From the NCBI RefSeq assembly GCF_910592395.1, contig NC_088312.1, positions 21,087,292 to 21,151,291 on the forward strand: DNA of 64,000 nt. The letters are read 5' to 3'. Shown piece after piece: positions 39,715 to 52,100 of this stretch (within the stretch, counting starts at the first letter, position 1; each line of letters begins with the position of its first letter). The position numbers and the translations under genes are program-made. The stretch is from Lineus longissimus. Taxonomy: Eukaryota; Nemertea; Pilidiophora; Heteronemertea; Lineidae. The notes beneath the pieces were generated by a model, which was not told the origin of the DNA, made no database searches, and saw nothing but the letters and a program-made list of their open reading frames with translations.

Positions 39715-41577
39715 CTAACAATGACATGGTGAACTCGGAAAATCATGCACACACCCAGAGGCAACCAGTCATAAAATACATAACAGAATCCTTGAAAACC
39801 CGAAATATATCATACTTCAATTTCCGAGCCCTTTTCCACACTCTGTACACACGTGATACAAAGATGGGCTAAGTCAGAATAGGGGAAACTTAGGTTGTTG
39901 GTAGCATGTTCTTATCATACACTAAGCTATTATATGGAACACATCAATAGCGGGAACACAAGGGCCAGCAGGTTAAATTAATGCGCGAAGTTTATCTATT
40001 TTCCGGAGTCCCTAAATGACACTATATCGCACATATATGCAACGGTTTCTAAACAAACAACAACCGGTAGCAAAAACCTTGTATTTCCCTCACATTTTTT
40101 ATTGTTTTTCGTGATGTAAATACTATTTTGGACTACGTCCTAATGGCGGATGAGGAAGTGTTATAGGTTGTGATGTGTCTGAGGCATTCTTTTCAATTCC
40201 GCTTTTTCAATTAGCTGTTACGTTTACCTCCCCCGGATACATTTTATCATAAAAACGTTGATATCGTTTTAAAACAAATGTAACAACTCGTTTCAAGCCT
40301 TATCTTCATCATAAGAGTATATTCTTCGTCGGACTGTAGTTTACCGTGTCTACGAACCTCCATGGAAGTATGTAGAATTGATAATGTGTCCACTAGGTGG
40401 GAGGTTCACAAGATGACTCAACAGCATTAATTTGCCAGAAGGTTTATTAACTGACGTCACATGCGGGGCAGTGTTATATTACTGAACACGCAATGTATTT
40501 GTCCAACACTGGTGAAACGGCTGGGCCAAAGACCGCGAATTTTTGATATCCTCGGTCTTCGACCCTTCCCGAAAAAGAATCCCAGTATCTTGCCCAGATT
40601 GTTCAGTAACCCTTTCTGATTTTGTCTCGCGAACTGAATGCGATATTAACTGGCTCTTCCTTCTATAAAGTGCCTTCCCCTGTTAACCGGCATGTGGAGG
40701 CACGTTTCTTCTAGCAAACGACAGATGGCAATAATGCATAGGCCCAGTGTCGTCTGCTAAAACTGATTACCAAGCCACATGTTTACGAGGAAACTACTTT
40801 TACCTGAGATCAAATCAACAATCGGCGGGAAATTATTTCATACACATTAGCACGTGCTATTGGGATTTCGTTCCTATCAAGTTCCTCAATAGGGTCTCTA
40901 TAGCCATGGTTCAAATTAAAAAGCCCCAAACTAATGCAAATGTAGATTGATTTCAAGGAAACCTCCATTTTATTTCGAAATGAAAATACATGTACAACAT
41001 TATTCGATCAATGCTATTGTTTTAAGTGGAATTGGCCACGATTTCCAGTTCTATAATATCAAAAATGATAAGTACCTAAAATGTATAAACCAATACAAGA
41101 ACAAAAAACCCTCATAATCTAATTGTACTGCCCTATTTCTCAGAGTAATTCCAGTATCTGCCACTGACTGACCCTTGCTCCTGCCCTACATACCCTAAGG
41201 ACTAAGTGTCGACTCTCACTATAGCACCAGATTCAACTGGGACGTTCGGAGAAGCAGCGCAATGTTCAACCAGATCTCCGACAGAGAGTAGGACAAGAAG
41301 GGAAGATGTTCAGTGCGAAGGCCCTCCCACCCATCAACCCACCCGCAACACCCCCACACCACCCCCAACCCCACCCCAACACACACGCGCGCGCCGGAAT
41401 TTCCCTCGCAAGAGTCGACGTCAGTTTTTTAATCTATTCAACCTTGAAATGTATCTCTTTCCTTTTTTGAAGACACTTTGGGTAATGTGATGTTATTTTT
41501 ACTCGGTACTCTTAGCTCCTCATCTCAACCGTGGTGGCCTTCGAGATAATCGGCTAGCCTCCTAGCGCTCGGGGCTA

Positions 41578-41630
41578 TTTTGGCGGGAAAAGGCGTGGCC
41601 TTGCTGCCACGTGCCGGTGCCGCCGTCTTG
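41578..41630 (-). promoter_or_regulatory. Candidate ARID1 promoter (E2F, E-box, YY1-like)
   Basis: A GC-rich patch in AT-rich DNA contains an E2F-type TTTTGGCGGGAAAA (41578-41591), an E-box CACGTG (41608-41613) and, on the minus strand, CAAGACGGCGGC (41619-41630), close to the YY1 initiator motif. These are common in metazoan housekeeping promoters. The position about 2 kb upstream of the ARID1 ATG, with room for a non-coding first exon, suggests the ARID1 promoter. This is inference; no transcript start is visible. Confidence 0.35.
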
Positions 41631-43728
41631 AAATATTCCTTGAGGACATAAATTGTGATAGACAGCTATTTTGCCTGATATTAGTCTCTAAACTATGAAA
41701 AGTAACTTATGTGTCAGCAACTTAAAGAAACTATAGATTCAGGAACGACGACAAAGTCACAACCAGTTACTTTCGTGAATCGATGAAGATTCGTCGGCCA
41801 TAACTATGTCTTATAAGCTACATGAAGTTAAGTTAAAAGTTTGACTATGAAACAATATCTTTGTTCTATCTGAAAGGAATACTTCATCTGAAGAAACCAA
41901 AAACTGCGCCAATGATTTTGATTCGTTTCAGAAAAACTTTTTGAAGCATCACCTCAACCATGGAGGTACGCGCAAATTCACCCCAACGCTGACGAACCTC
42001 GCATTGCAAACCGTTCTATATTGAACCATGCCGAGTTATACTTAGCGTAGTGCTTGGATACATGGCCACATACGAACAGGGATTCGCTCCACACAGTCGA
42101 GTCATCGATCCACAAGAAGCGATAAATGCGGGAAGTAGTTTCCACCTGCCCCAACAGATGACGTGGGGCTCAAAGGCCAGGCGCATTGGGCCTCGAGAGA
42201 CCGCCGCAAAAACGCGCTCACAAAATGAAGCAACGTCAATTTTATCAGTTTAACTCAAAGAAACAGTTAAATATGATTAAGTTAAAGCGAGTGAAACATT
42301 AACAAGCATATTTCACGGGGAGTGTGCTGAGTTCCTAGGACAGCGACGCGACAACACACCCGACTATGCAGGTCGGCTGAGTATAGCGTTGTATTTGAGT
42401 CTATAATATACTGTGTACAATAAGGTTGGCCCATTTTCATGGGCCTATTTCCATACGATAAGAGGAAAGTTAGAGTTTTTTCCCTACTTTGCTTCAAATA
42501 TGAGGAACAAACTCCACGCGAAATAATGTCGTGGGGAAAATGAAGAAAAGATAAAGTGTGATCATTGGTTTCATTTTTATTAACCCCCTTTTTATAGGCC
42601 TATGCCCATGGCCAAGTTGATCTATAGAAATAACACAATAGATTAAGTACTATGTTCTTTATAATGACTATCTTGCGACTGTAGTCGAAAGGTTAACACA
42701 ACCACCGTTGACTTGGCTCTGAGGCGCATTATTTTCGGCAGACGACTGACCACACCCTCCAGCACGTGGCGGCCGGGCGGGCGTCGCGTTTCGGCACCAA
42801 CAATAATGCTATCTACTATGCTCAGTGCCGGTTCAGTCGGGTGACAGTGGACCACATCAGGACGGGTTTGAGCCAAAGACTATCGTATTCTAAAGATTAC
42901 TCTTCAGTCTTCATGAGAGGACTGACATGACCATCCCGGGATGACCATCCAGACCACCAAGGTTTTTGCCGTTTTTTTACATGAGGCTATATCAAGAACC
43001 CCGAGTCCAATAAAGAGTTTAAGATGTGATATGTCGTGCTACGCAACTCGCAACAGTCATTCAAATAAATCTAGGCCGAACCAAAAAAGTAAGAATGTGT
43101 CTTGCGCCACCTGTCGAGAAAAATGGAACTGAATTGTACACTGTTCTACAGCGAGTTAAAGTAAGCAAGCGGTATCGGTCGTGATGGCTCCTGTCTGGTG
43201 TTATATAGAGCATCTTGTCATTAGCTGAGACGGCTCCTGATCTGGTTTCAAATTTGCATCAGTTGCAACGGCTCCTGCGTCAATTGTGATGGCACCTGAA
43301 CAGTTTTCGTCTTCTTCTTCCTCATTGCGTTGATCAGGCTCCTGTTGTGCTCGTAATTCTGACCAGTTTTAGAATACCACCTGTTGTGTTTCCTGGTCAA
43401 GATAACAGAATAAGTTGTTCATCATGTCACAACCAGAGACAACAAAATAAGGACTTGAGGAGAAAGACTGCAGAAAAAAAGATATAATTGATCAATCAGA
43501 TGGCAAGTGATGTCATATGGGCATGACCAAATGATATTCTTCACTTAGATGTGAAATTGTCTTTGTCGCATTTAATGTTGTGATGTTAGACAAAGTCACA
43601 ACCAGAATGGTGGGACAAGTCTACTTTCACAGGTTTGGATGGACACCTAATGTGCAACTCAACACTGTACCTTTTTTTGGTCACAAGCAATTATAGGACC
43701 ATATCCCAACAGATTGTTGTCCCTATTT

Positions 43729-43945
43729 GGTTAGTTTTTATCTGGGTAGGTTGTGACATTTGCATTAGATGAGGTGTACCAATGGGTTTTGCCTGTGCCA
43801 AAGACCTTGTACTATACGGTTTTCCTTCCTTCTCGTTGGTTAGTTTTTATCTGGGTAGGTTGTGACATTTGCATTAGATGAGGTGTACCAATGGGTTTTG
43901 CCTGTGCCAAAGACCTTGTACTATACGGTTTTCCTTCCTTCTAGT
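43729..43945. repeat. Near-perfect 109-bp tandem duplication
   Basis: The segment beginning GGTTAGTTTTTATCTGGGTA at 43729 recurs at 43838 with a period of 109 bp. The two copies are identical over about 105 bases, through CTATACGGTTTTCCTTCCTT, and differ only at the junction (ctcgtt versus ctagtt). Confidence 0.95.
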
Positions 43946-45210
43946 TGTGTAGTATACTCCTATATTTATCAAGTTGTGACCCTGGTGATGCATCCAGTCA
44001 TCATCACCTGGGTCATGCCAGGTGATGTCCCAGGCTGATGTCACCAAGGCCAAGTTTTCACTGGATTCACATTGTCACTTGTTAACTGACGAACACTTGA
44101 CGAAATCATGACATAAGAACAGGGTGAAAAGTGACATCCTGAATCTTAGTAGCCTGCTCTTTGGAAATGACTCCTTGTGACTAATCACAGCATGAACTTT
44201 GGATAAATCAACCCAGCTTCAAGATTCCCAGAGCAGTCAACGGAGACAAAATATAAAGTCAAGGAGACATCACTTTCATTCTTTTATTCCTTTAATGAAC
44301 AAATTCTTTGCTGAACACACAGGCCACACCCCCGGTGCCAAATCAATCACAGTGGGGAAGCGGTGGTCTCCACAGCTACGCCATTTCAAGATACAAGTTA
44401 GCCACAGTGAAAGCATGACGAATATGACTACAACTTTCAGTAACATTTGCAAAAAGTGGGCTCGATTCAAGAACCCTGCATCGATAGGGTCCTTGTCAAA
44501 TGATATTGTCACCTAGGTGAACCAAAGGCTACAACACAGATATCACTCACAATTTGAGATGCATCACTTTGTAAAATCACATTGCATGTTGCAATTCATC
44601 AGATTAACAAACAATAATTTATGTAAACAACACCTCTCTCTCTCTCTCGCCTTATACTCGACATTTTTAATTTGAACTGTGAAAGTCTGTGACACCTGAT
44701 AATCAAAATCTTCAGAGCAAATTGAGCTTTCAAATTAGAAATACAGAAAAGAAATCAATTTACTGTCAAACCACAGTAAAAAAAATTTCAGAGAAAAGTT
44801 CTTCTTAGAAGTCACTATTATGTCATCACGTTTTCACAACTGACACACAAGTTAAAATATCTCCCCGTGTTCACACATGTATATTGTAAAGCTCAAAAAT
44901 AAAATCTCAACCAGCTAATTATTCAATTTCATGCAATTACGTTATCACCCCATCTTCTAAAATCCAATAGACATTACTCTCAATATTTGAAGTAATTTGC
45001 GTCTGGTATCAAACGGCGAAAATGAAATAGTGAATAACAGCAAGTTTACAGTACCTTTGATTTACACGTAAAAGCCAAAGACACTTAATGCAAAAGAACA
45101 TGTGACAACGAATACAGTGAGATCCTACTCCTACTCATATACAATTAATTCTCCACACAATCCTCTTTGAATTGGTGGAGATTCGACTCCTGGGCAGGTA
45201 TGGAAATACA

Positions 45211-45216
45211 TTTATT
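45211..45216 (-). terminator. Candidate NOLC1 poly(A) signal
   Basis: AATAAA on the minus strand about 460 bases past the NOLC1 stop codon. Confidence 0.35.
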
Positions 45217-45672
45217 GACGATGTCATTATGTAACTTCTTAAGTTCTTCAAGAATCTTATCAGGAACCACAGCCACGCAAAGAAACCAGAATCATAGTGA
45301 TCGAATTCACGACAACCACTGAATTAGGAGTATGATGGCCACCATCATTGAACGCAGAAGAAGAGTCTTGCACCCATTTCCAACAGCATTACAGACAACA
45401 GCAGGGCTTTTCAACTACTGTAAGCAGTCTGTTTGGGTGCCACGCTGAATACGGTGGCACCAAAAAACAACCAAGTTGCCCCTGTGGTGCCCGAGGCTGC
45501 CGACCCCAGCAGCTTGGTCAAGTGCCAATTTGGTTTTTGACTTCCTAATCGCAAGTCAGAAAGACCTGTAACAACTCAACAGCAGAGACCTATCACAGGA
45601 ACCACGCCAAAGATTTTCTTCGTACAATGACATTTAACTCAAAGTCCATAACTTGTTTTTCATTAACAGTCT

Positions 45673-46117
45673 TTAGTCTTCAAACTTAATTGAGTGACAA
45701 TTCATGTCGATCTCGCCGCCTCGATAACTGCCGCGTTTCTTCTTCGTCTTCTCGTGCCGGAACGATTTGCCCTTGGTGTGTTTGAGGTCTCGGTTGGCTT
45801 TGTCTCCCCACGAGCCATATGCACCACCCTGAAAGAAACAGGACACATAAGATTTAGTGAATTCTTCCCAGGTGTTCTGGTTGGGAGTTTGTTCTTAAAG
45901 TGCAAAGCTTCAACCACAAGGTTAACCTCTTGACTTTTAGGTAATCACTTTTCTAATGAGCTCAATATCTACACACAATTGGAATCAACATGCTAAGGGG
46001 ACTCCTGCTAGGTGTAGGGGATAGAGGACTAACCTTTGCTTCAAAAGAATTGTCAGCTAATCTATGATCAACATCAACCTCCTCCTCTTTTACTCTTCTG
46101 AATGGCCTTGATGTGTT
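45673..46117 (-). CDS. NOLC1: NOLC1 last two exons, SRP40_C domain
   Basis: Exons 46117-46034 and 45828-45673 join in phase 0 between FEAK and [10 protein letters not shown]. Together they code for the conserved C-terminal domain: [60 protein letters not shown] and HSIKFED-stop. This domain, shared with yeast Srp40, is the diagnostic end of Nopp140 proteins and contacts snoRNPs. Confidence 0.95.
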
Positions 46118-49100
46118 CTAGAACAAAACATATATTTTAAATAAAACAGATGTTTTTTCACTTGGTTTTCTTGGGTCAGTACTGAAATTTGCAGTTTTTA
46201 TGTGAATAGAAGACTATGCCAACATCAAGCATACATGTACAAGTAACCTGTAGCCTGAAAGAACATCAACATTTACATTTATATACATCTAATACAGCGG
46301 TCTTTTTGGAAAGCAAATCAACTGAAACGTTGCCAACAAAAACGATTCACGGAGACATAAAATTAGTCACGGAGAGACAAAATATACATACCAATCTTTT
46401 CTTTTCATGAGATTTCGTTTTACTATTCAATGAATCGATACCATTCACAACTGGCGTGCTTGTCTTTATCACATCTGCATCAGATCCAGTCTCACTTGAA
46501 CAGACACCGTTCACACCATTCACAACAATAGGCGTAACCTTTGTGGTATTTTTTACAGGAGCTGATTTAGAGTCTTCATCACTCGAGCTATCAGAACTGT
46601 CTGAACTCTCCTCTTTTTTAGAGGTGACTTTCGCTACTTTTTTCACAGGAGATTTGCTTTTTTCATCTTCGGATTCAGAGCTAGAGTCATCTGAACTTGA
46701 ACTGGAGTCCTTCTTAGCTGGAGTTGCTTTCTTGGCTACTGCGGGTGATTTTGCAGGAGTTTTCTTTGCTGGTTTTTCATCTTCGGATTCAGAGCTAGAG
46801 TCATCTGAACTTGAACTGGAGTCCTTCTTAGCTGGAGTTGCTTTCTTGGCTACTGCGGGTGATTTTGCAGGAGTTTTCTTTGCTGGTTTTTCATTTTCAG
46901 ATTCAGAGCTAGAGTCATCTGAACTTGAACTGGAGTCCTTCTTGGCTGGAGTGGCTTTCTTGGCTACTGCGGGTGATTTTGCAGGAGTTTTCTTTGCTGG
47001 TTCTTCATCTTCGGATTCAGAGCTAGAGTCATCTGAACTTGAACTGGAGTCCTTCTTGGCTGGAGCTGCTTTCTTGGCTACTGCGGGTGATTTTGCAGGA
47101 GTTTTCTTTGCTGGTTCTTCATCTTCGGATTCAGAGCTAGAGTCATCTGAACTTGAACTTGAGTCCTTCTTAGCTGGAGTTGCTTTCTTGGCTGCTGCAG
47201 GTGATTTTGCAGGAGTTTTCTTTGCTGGTTTTTCATCTTCGGATTCAGAGCTAGAGTAATCTGAACTTGAGCTGGAGTCCTTCTTGGCTGGAGCTGCTTT
47301 CTTGGCTGCTGCGGGTGATTTTGCAGGAGTTTTCTTTGCTGGTTTTTCATCTTCGGATTCAGAGCTAGAGTCATCTGAACTTGAACTGGAGTCCTTCTTA
47401 GCTGGAGCTGCTTTCTTGGCTACTGCGGGTGATTTTGCTGGAGTTTTCTTTGCTGGTTTTTCATCTTCGGATTCAGAGCTAGAGTCATCGGAACTTGAAC
47501 TGGAGTCCTTCTTAGCTGGAGTTGCTTTCTTGGCTACTGCGGGTGATTTTGCAGGAGTTTTCTTTGCTGGTTTTTCATCTTCAGATTCAGAGCTAGAGTC
47601 ATCTGAACTTGAACTGGAGTCCTTCTTAGCTGGAGCTGCTTTCTTGGATACTGCGGGTGATTTTGCAGGAGTTTTCTTTGCTGGTTTTTCATCTTCAGAT
47701 TCAGAGCTAGAGTCATCTGAACTTGAGCTAGAGTCTTTCTTTTTAGCGGGCGTTGCTTTCTTGGCTACTGCAGGTGATTTAGCTGGAGTTTTCTTAGCTG
47801 GTTTGTCGTCTTCGGAACTTGAATCATCGGAACTTGAGCTAGAGTCTTTCTTTTTAGCGGGTGTTGCTTTCTTGGCTACTGCAGGTGATTTAGCTGGAGT
47901 TTTCTTTGCTGGTTTTTCATCTTCAGATTCAGAGCTAGAGTCATCTGAACTTGAGCTAGAGTCTTTCTTTTTAGCGGGTGTTGCTTTCTTAGCTACTGCA
48001 GGTGATTTTGCTGGAGTTTTCTTTGCTGGTTTGTCGTCTTCGGAACTTGAATCATCTGAACTTGAGCTAGAGTCTTTCTTTTTAGCGGGTGTTGCTTTCT
48101 TGGCTACTGCAGGTGATTTAGCTGGAGTTTTCTTTGCTGGTTTGTCGTCTTCGGAACTTGAATCATCGGAACTTGAGCTCGAGTCCTTCTTAGCTGGAGT
48201 TGCTTTCTTGGCTACTGCGAAAATTTTAGCTGGAGTTTTCTTTGCTGGCTTTTCATCTTCCGATTCAGAGCTAGAGTCATCTGAACTTGAACTGGAGTCC
48301 TTCTTAGCTGGAGTTGCTTTCTTGGCTACTGCGGGTGATTTTGCAGGAGTTTTCTTTGCCGGTTTTTCATCTTCGGATTCAGAGCTAGAGTCATCTGAAC
48401 TTGAACTGGAGTCCTTCTTAGCTGGAGTTGCTTTCTTGGATACTGCGAGTGATTTCGCTGGAGTTTTCTTTGCTGGTTTTTCATCTTCAGATTCAGAGCT
48501 AGAGTCATCTGAACTTGAACTGGAGTCCTTCTTGGCTGGAGTGGCTTTCTTGGATACCGCAGGTGATTTAGCTGGAGTTTTCTTTGCTGGTTTGTCGTCT
48601 TCGGAACTTGAATCATCAGAACTTGAGCTAGAGTCTTTCTTTTTAGCGGGTGTTGCTTTCTTAGCTACTGCGGGTGACTTTGCAGGAGTTTTTTTTGTGG
48701 CCTTTTCATCCTCTGAACTCGAGTCATCAGAACTTGAACTGGAATCCTCCTTTGCTTGTTTGGCCTTCTTAGCTGCTACTTTTGGTGTAGCCTTTTTAGG
48801 TGCCTCATCCTCTGAACTCGAATCGTCAGAACTGGAGCTTGAGTCCTTCTTTGCAGAGATGTTTTTCTTAGCTAGAGCTGGTGATTTTGCAGGCGTTTTC
48901 TTAACCGGTTTTTCATCATCAGAACTGGAGTCCAAGCTTGAATCCTCCGAGCTAGATGATGCAGCCTTTTTCGGTGTAACTGCTTTACTTGGGCGGTTAT
49001 TCACTGCGACTGGTTTCTTGGGTTTAGAAGGTATATCCTCCTCTCCACTTGCCTCATCATCACTGTCAGAGTCAGAGCTACTTGATACACATTTCTTGGT

Positions 49101-52100
49101 AGCTGGCTTTGGGGCGGCCTTCTTTGGGGCTTCATCATCTACAAATAGAAATTATTTCATTTGAACTATATAGATATAAGCTTTAAGACAAAGAGAACAC
49201 TGCAGGGGGTGGCCCCATTTTCATCCAGTTCAAAGAACTCTCCTTGAAATGACACAAAGAGAGCAACTACTTCGATTGACCTACCCTAAGGGGGAGAGAA
49301 GAAGAAGAGGAAGCTCAACGCAGCATTTTTTGCCATCCAAATCCAGATAACATTATTTCCCGCTCCAGTGTCTCAGGAAGTTGATTCTTCCCCTCATTTC
49401 ATAAATTTTTCCCGTCGCCTGCTCCACTTACCAGAATCAGAATCACTCGAGTCACTGCTACTCTCAGCCTTCTTCTTCTTTGCTGGAGGCTTCACAGCAG
49501 CCTTGGCTCCAGGCGTTGTCTTGGGTTTGGCTGGCGCATCATCGCCGGATGACGAGGAGGAATCACTTGAACTCGCTGGGCGTTTGTTGACCCCCTTCTT
49601 TGTTGTCACTGCACTGTTAAATCAAAAATGAAAACATGTACACGAAACCTTTTTTTGCATGATTTTCCTCTCTCTTCAGTCTCTGACGGTTCAGTTTCAT
49701 AAACTCAACCCACATTGTAGGGTTTTCCTGGTACTCTGTGAACAAGTTCGGAGACTTGGGCTGATACAAAGGCACCTTTTAGTTTTACCAAGTGAAATGT
49801 TTTTGCTTACATGCAGGCCTTTCAATTACGTGGAGACCTCTACACCCTGTATTTTTTTAGCCTATTTTGGGGGACATGTTTTTTTGCTTTTTAGCTTAAT
49901 TTGGGGACATTTCATCGCGCCAATTTGCCTGAACAGCGACGTCATAAAATCAAAGTTAGTGACTGATATCACCACATACACCTGAAAAATCATAATTTTA
50001 GGGTAAAACTATAAAATTAGGCCATTTGGATGAGATTTGGTTATGTTAGGGGTCAAAAAACGCTTTAAAAAAAACACACCTAATTTGGGGACATCCTGTA
50101 CGGCCTACGCCATTATACGGTGTAGGAATCATGTAATTGAGAGGCCTGACATGAAAAGGCATTAATAATTACTTGCGGAAAGCACACAGTGAACTCACCT
50201 CGTGTCACCCTTCCTCGCTTTTTTTCGCGGTGTTGCATCTGTTTCATCCAGCTTCCTCTTTATAGGTGAGTTTTTCTTCTTCCAATCTTCCACAATGTCT
50301 GTTATCTTTGGTGATCCACTTGGTGGCATAGACTGGAGAAAAGAGGCAAAACAGTCAATGCATCATTTGTAAGGTAATGAAGATGGCCGCTCAACAAGAT
50401 GAACCAGGGGTCCATGATCCAGGGCCCAAACAAAACAAATAGGCCTTTTCTAAGAAGACGAATCGGCCCAAAACAAATAGACGATTTCGAAGAAGTTTGT
50501 TTTGGCACTGCCCAGTTATGCGTTTCATCTTGAACAAAGGATCGCCATGTCTCTAGGAATTGTCCGAAGTCAGCTCAGGCCTTCTGAGTAGCTCCGAGTG
50601 CTTACCAGTCAGAACGGCCCCTGGTCAAAACGGCCCCCGCTTTAATAGAGTCAAAACAGCCCTGGGTCAAATGGGCACCTATAGCGGCGGAGAGTGTAGG
50701 GTATCGTGTGAAGTGGGCGGGTATAGTTGAGTGTATAGTTGAGGCGGTTTAGGGATAAGTATTTTTAGGGGTGGGAACTTCGATCCTGTGATCTAGACCT
50801 CAAGAATTTGTAGTCTTTATTCATTCTTAGTACTGTTTGCATGCTTGGCATGCCGATCAACCGTCGTATATCCATACTTCTAAATGAGAAAGAAATGAGA
50901 AATGAGAAGACTTTAGGATCTATATGAACCGCTGGTTAGTCGGCATGCAGTCATGAATTGCATCATCATTCATAGTCAAATTGAAGACAAATCAATACGG
51001 AATACCTGTTTCGTTTTAACTCATACTTAGTAGTTTATTATCAATTATACCGGTAATGATAACATTTACATACAGTCGTCACTGTTACAGTTCATCAAAT
51101 CAAATCAAAACATATAAAATACAGCCAGAGATAAAAACCATATCACACTTGTTCATATGCACTTGTTATCTTAAAACAATATGTTTTTATTACCAAAATG
51201 TAACCATCATTCCATGACTTAGACGACAGAGTCTAGAGCAAGCGCATGAAAAAGTTCAAAGCACATTCCATTTGACCGTTTTACGTACTTGGGGCAACGA
51301 GATGTGAACACGTACGGAGCAGCTGTCGGGCGTTCTTCTTTCCTTTGATGTAATCCTCCCAAACTGCGAAGAGTTTTCCCTCGATTTGGCGGTATTGGGC
51401 TCGTTGCCTACGTTTCAGTTTGGCGGCACGCACAAGACGGACTTGGATCCCGACGAGACTTGCTTATTCGTGGAGAAGCTTCACCAAGACGTAGAACGTG
51501 ATATTTCCCTGACGTGCGTGTCGATTCAGGGCACCGTGCCAACCCTCGCAGTCGTTGTTAGTGCGAACGGGTTGGTTGAAGACACTCCACGTTTTAGGGG
51601 TCCATTGTGTCGTCTCAATCCAGTTTCTACGAATGTAGTCCACGAGCGTCGCCAGGGTTTCTGTTGTTGCACGTTTTGCAAGCTTTTCAAAGAGTGGGCG
51701 AATGTGTTCGTGTGGGAGGTAAGGCAAAGCGAGTAGTTCTTTGCAGAGTTGGTGCGTGACGTCATCGTGGAGGTATGCTGGTGCCAGACCGATCTCTTGA
51801 ATCTTGCGCCAGATGCTTTGGGCCCAGTGGAACGAACAACCTCGTATCTTGACCTCGGGTAGCACTGTTGGTATGGCTCTCCACATCGCGCTCTCGAAGT
51901 CAATGACGATTTTCTTGAGGGAACGATCTGGTGTCAGGCGCTTGATTGACTTCAACACTTTTCGGTAGTCCTTCTTTCGTTTTCCTGACATCAAGACGAA
52001 CATAAGCGGGACTTGTTTCATGTCGTCACCTTGTCGAACGAAAGCATGGACGCTGAGCAGTTGTGTGACGGGCTCCTTGACGACCTTGAATGTACCATCA

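Larger units (their letters stand above)
39715..45672. other. Intergenic region between ARID1 and NOLC1
   Basis: About 6 kb with no protein gene. It holds a candidate ARID1 promoter at 41578-41630, loosely repeated GGCTCCTG-containing sequence at about 43180-43350, an exact tandem duplication at 43729-43945, a 10-bp-arm hairpin CATCACCTGG/CCAGGTGATG at 44002-44027, a CT microsatellite at about 44633-44649, and probably the NOLC1 3' UTR at the right end with an AATAAA (minus) at 45211-45216. Confidence 0.5.

Noticed and set aside
41206-41490. 94-codon plus-strand frame
   Set aside because: Low-complexity Thr/Pro run in intergenic DNA, with no domain or splice context.
43180-43350. Possible tandem repeat around GGCTCCTG
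   Set aside because: Four loose matches with irregular spacing; too weak to list as an array.
46456-49164. Two very long plus-strand open frames opposite NOLC1
   Set aside because: They are rich in Ser/Glu/Leu/Phe/Ala and follow exactly the NOLC1 repeats on the other strand; the minus frame has splice sites and the LisH and SRP40_C domains.
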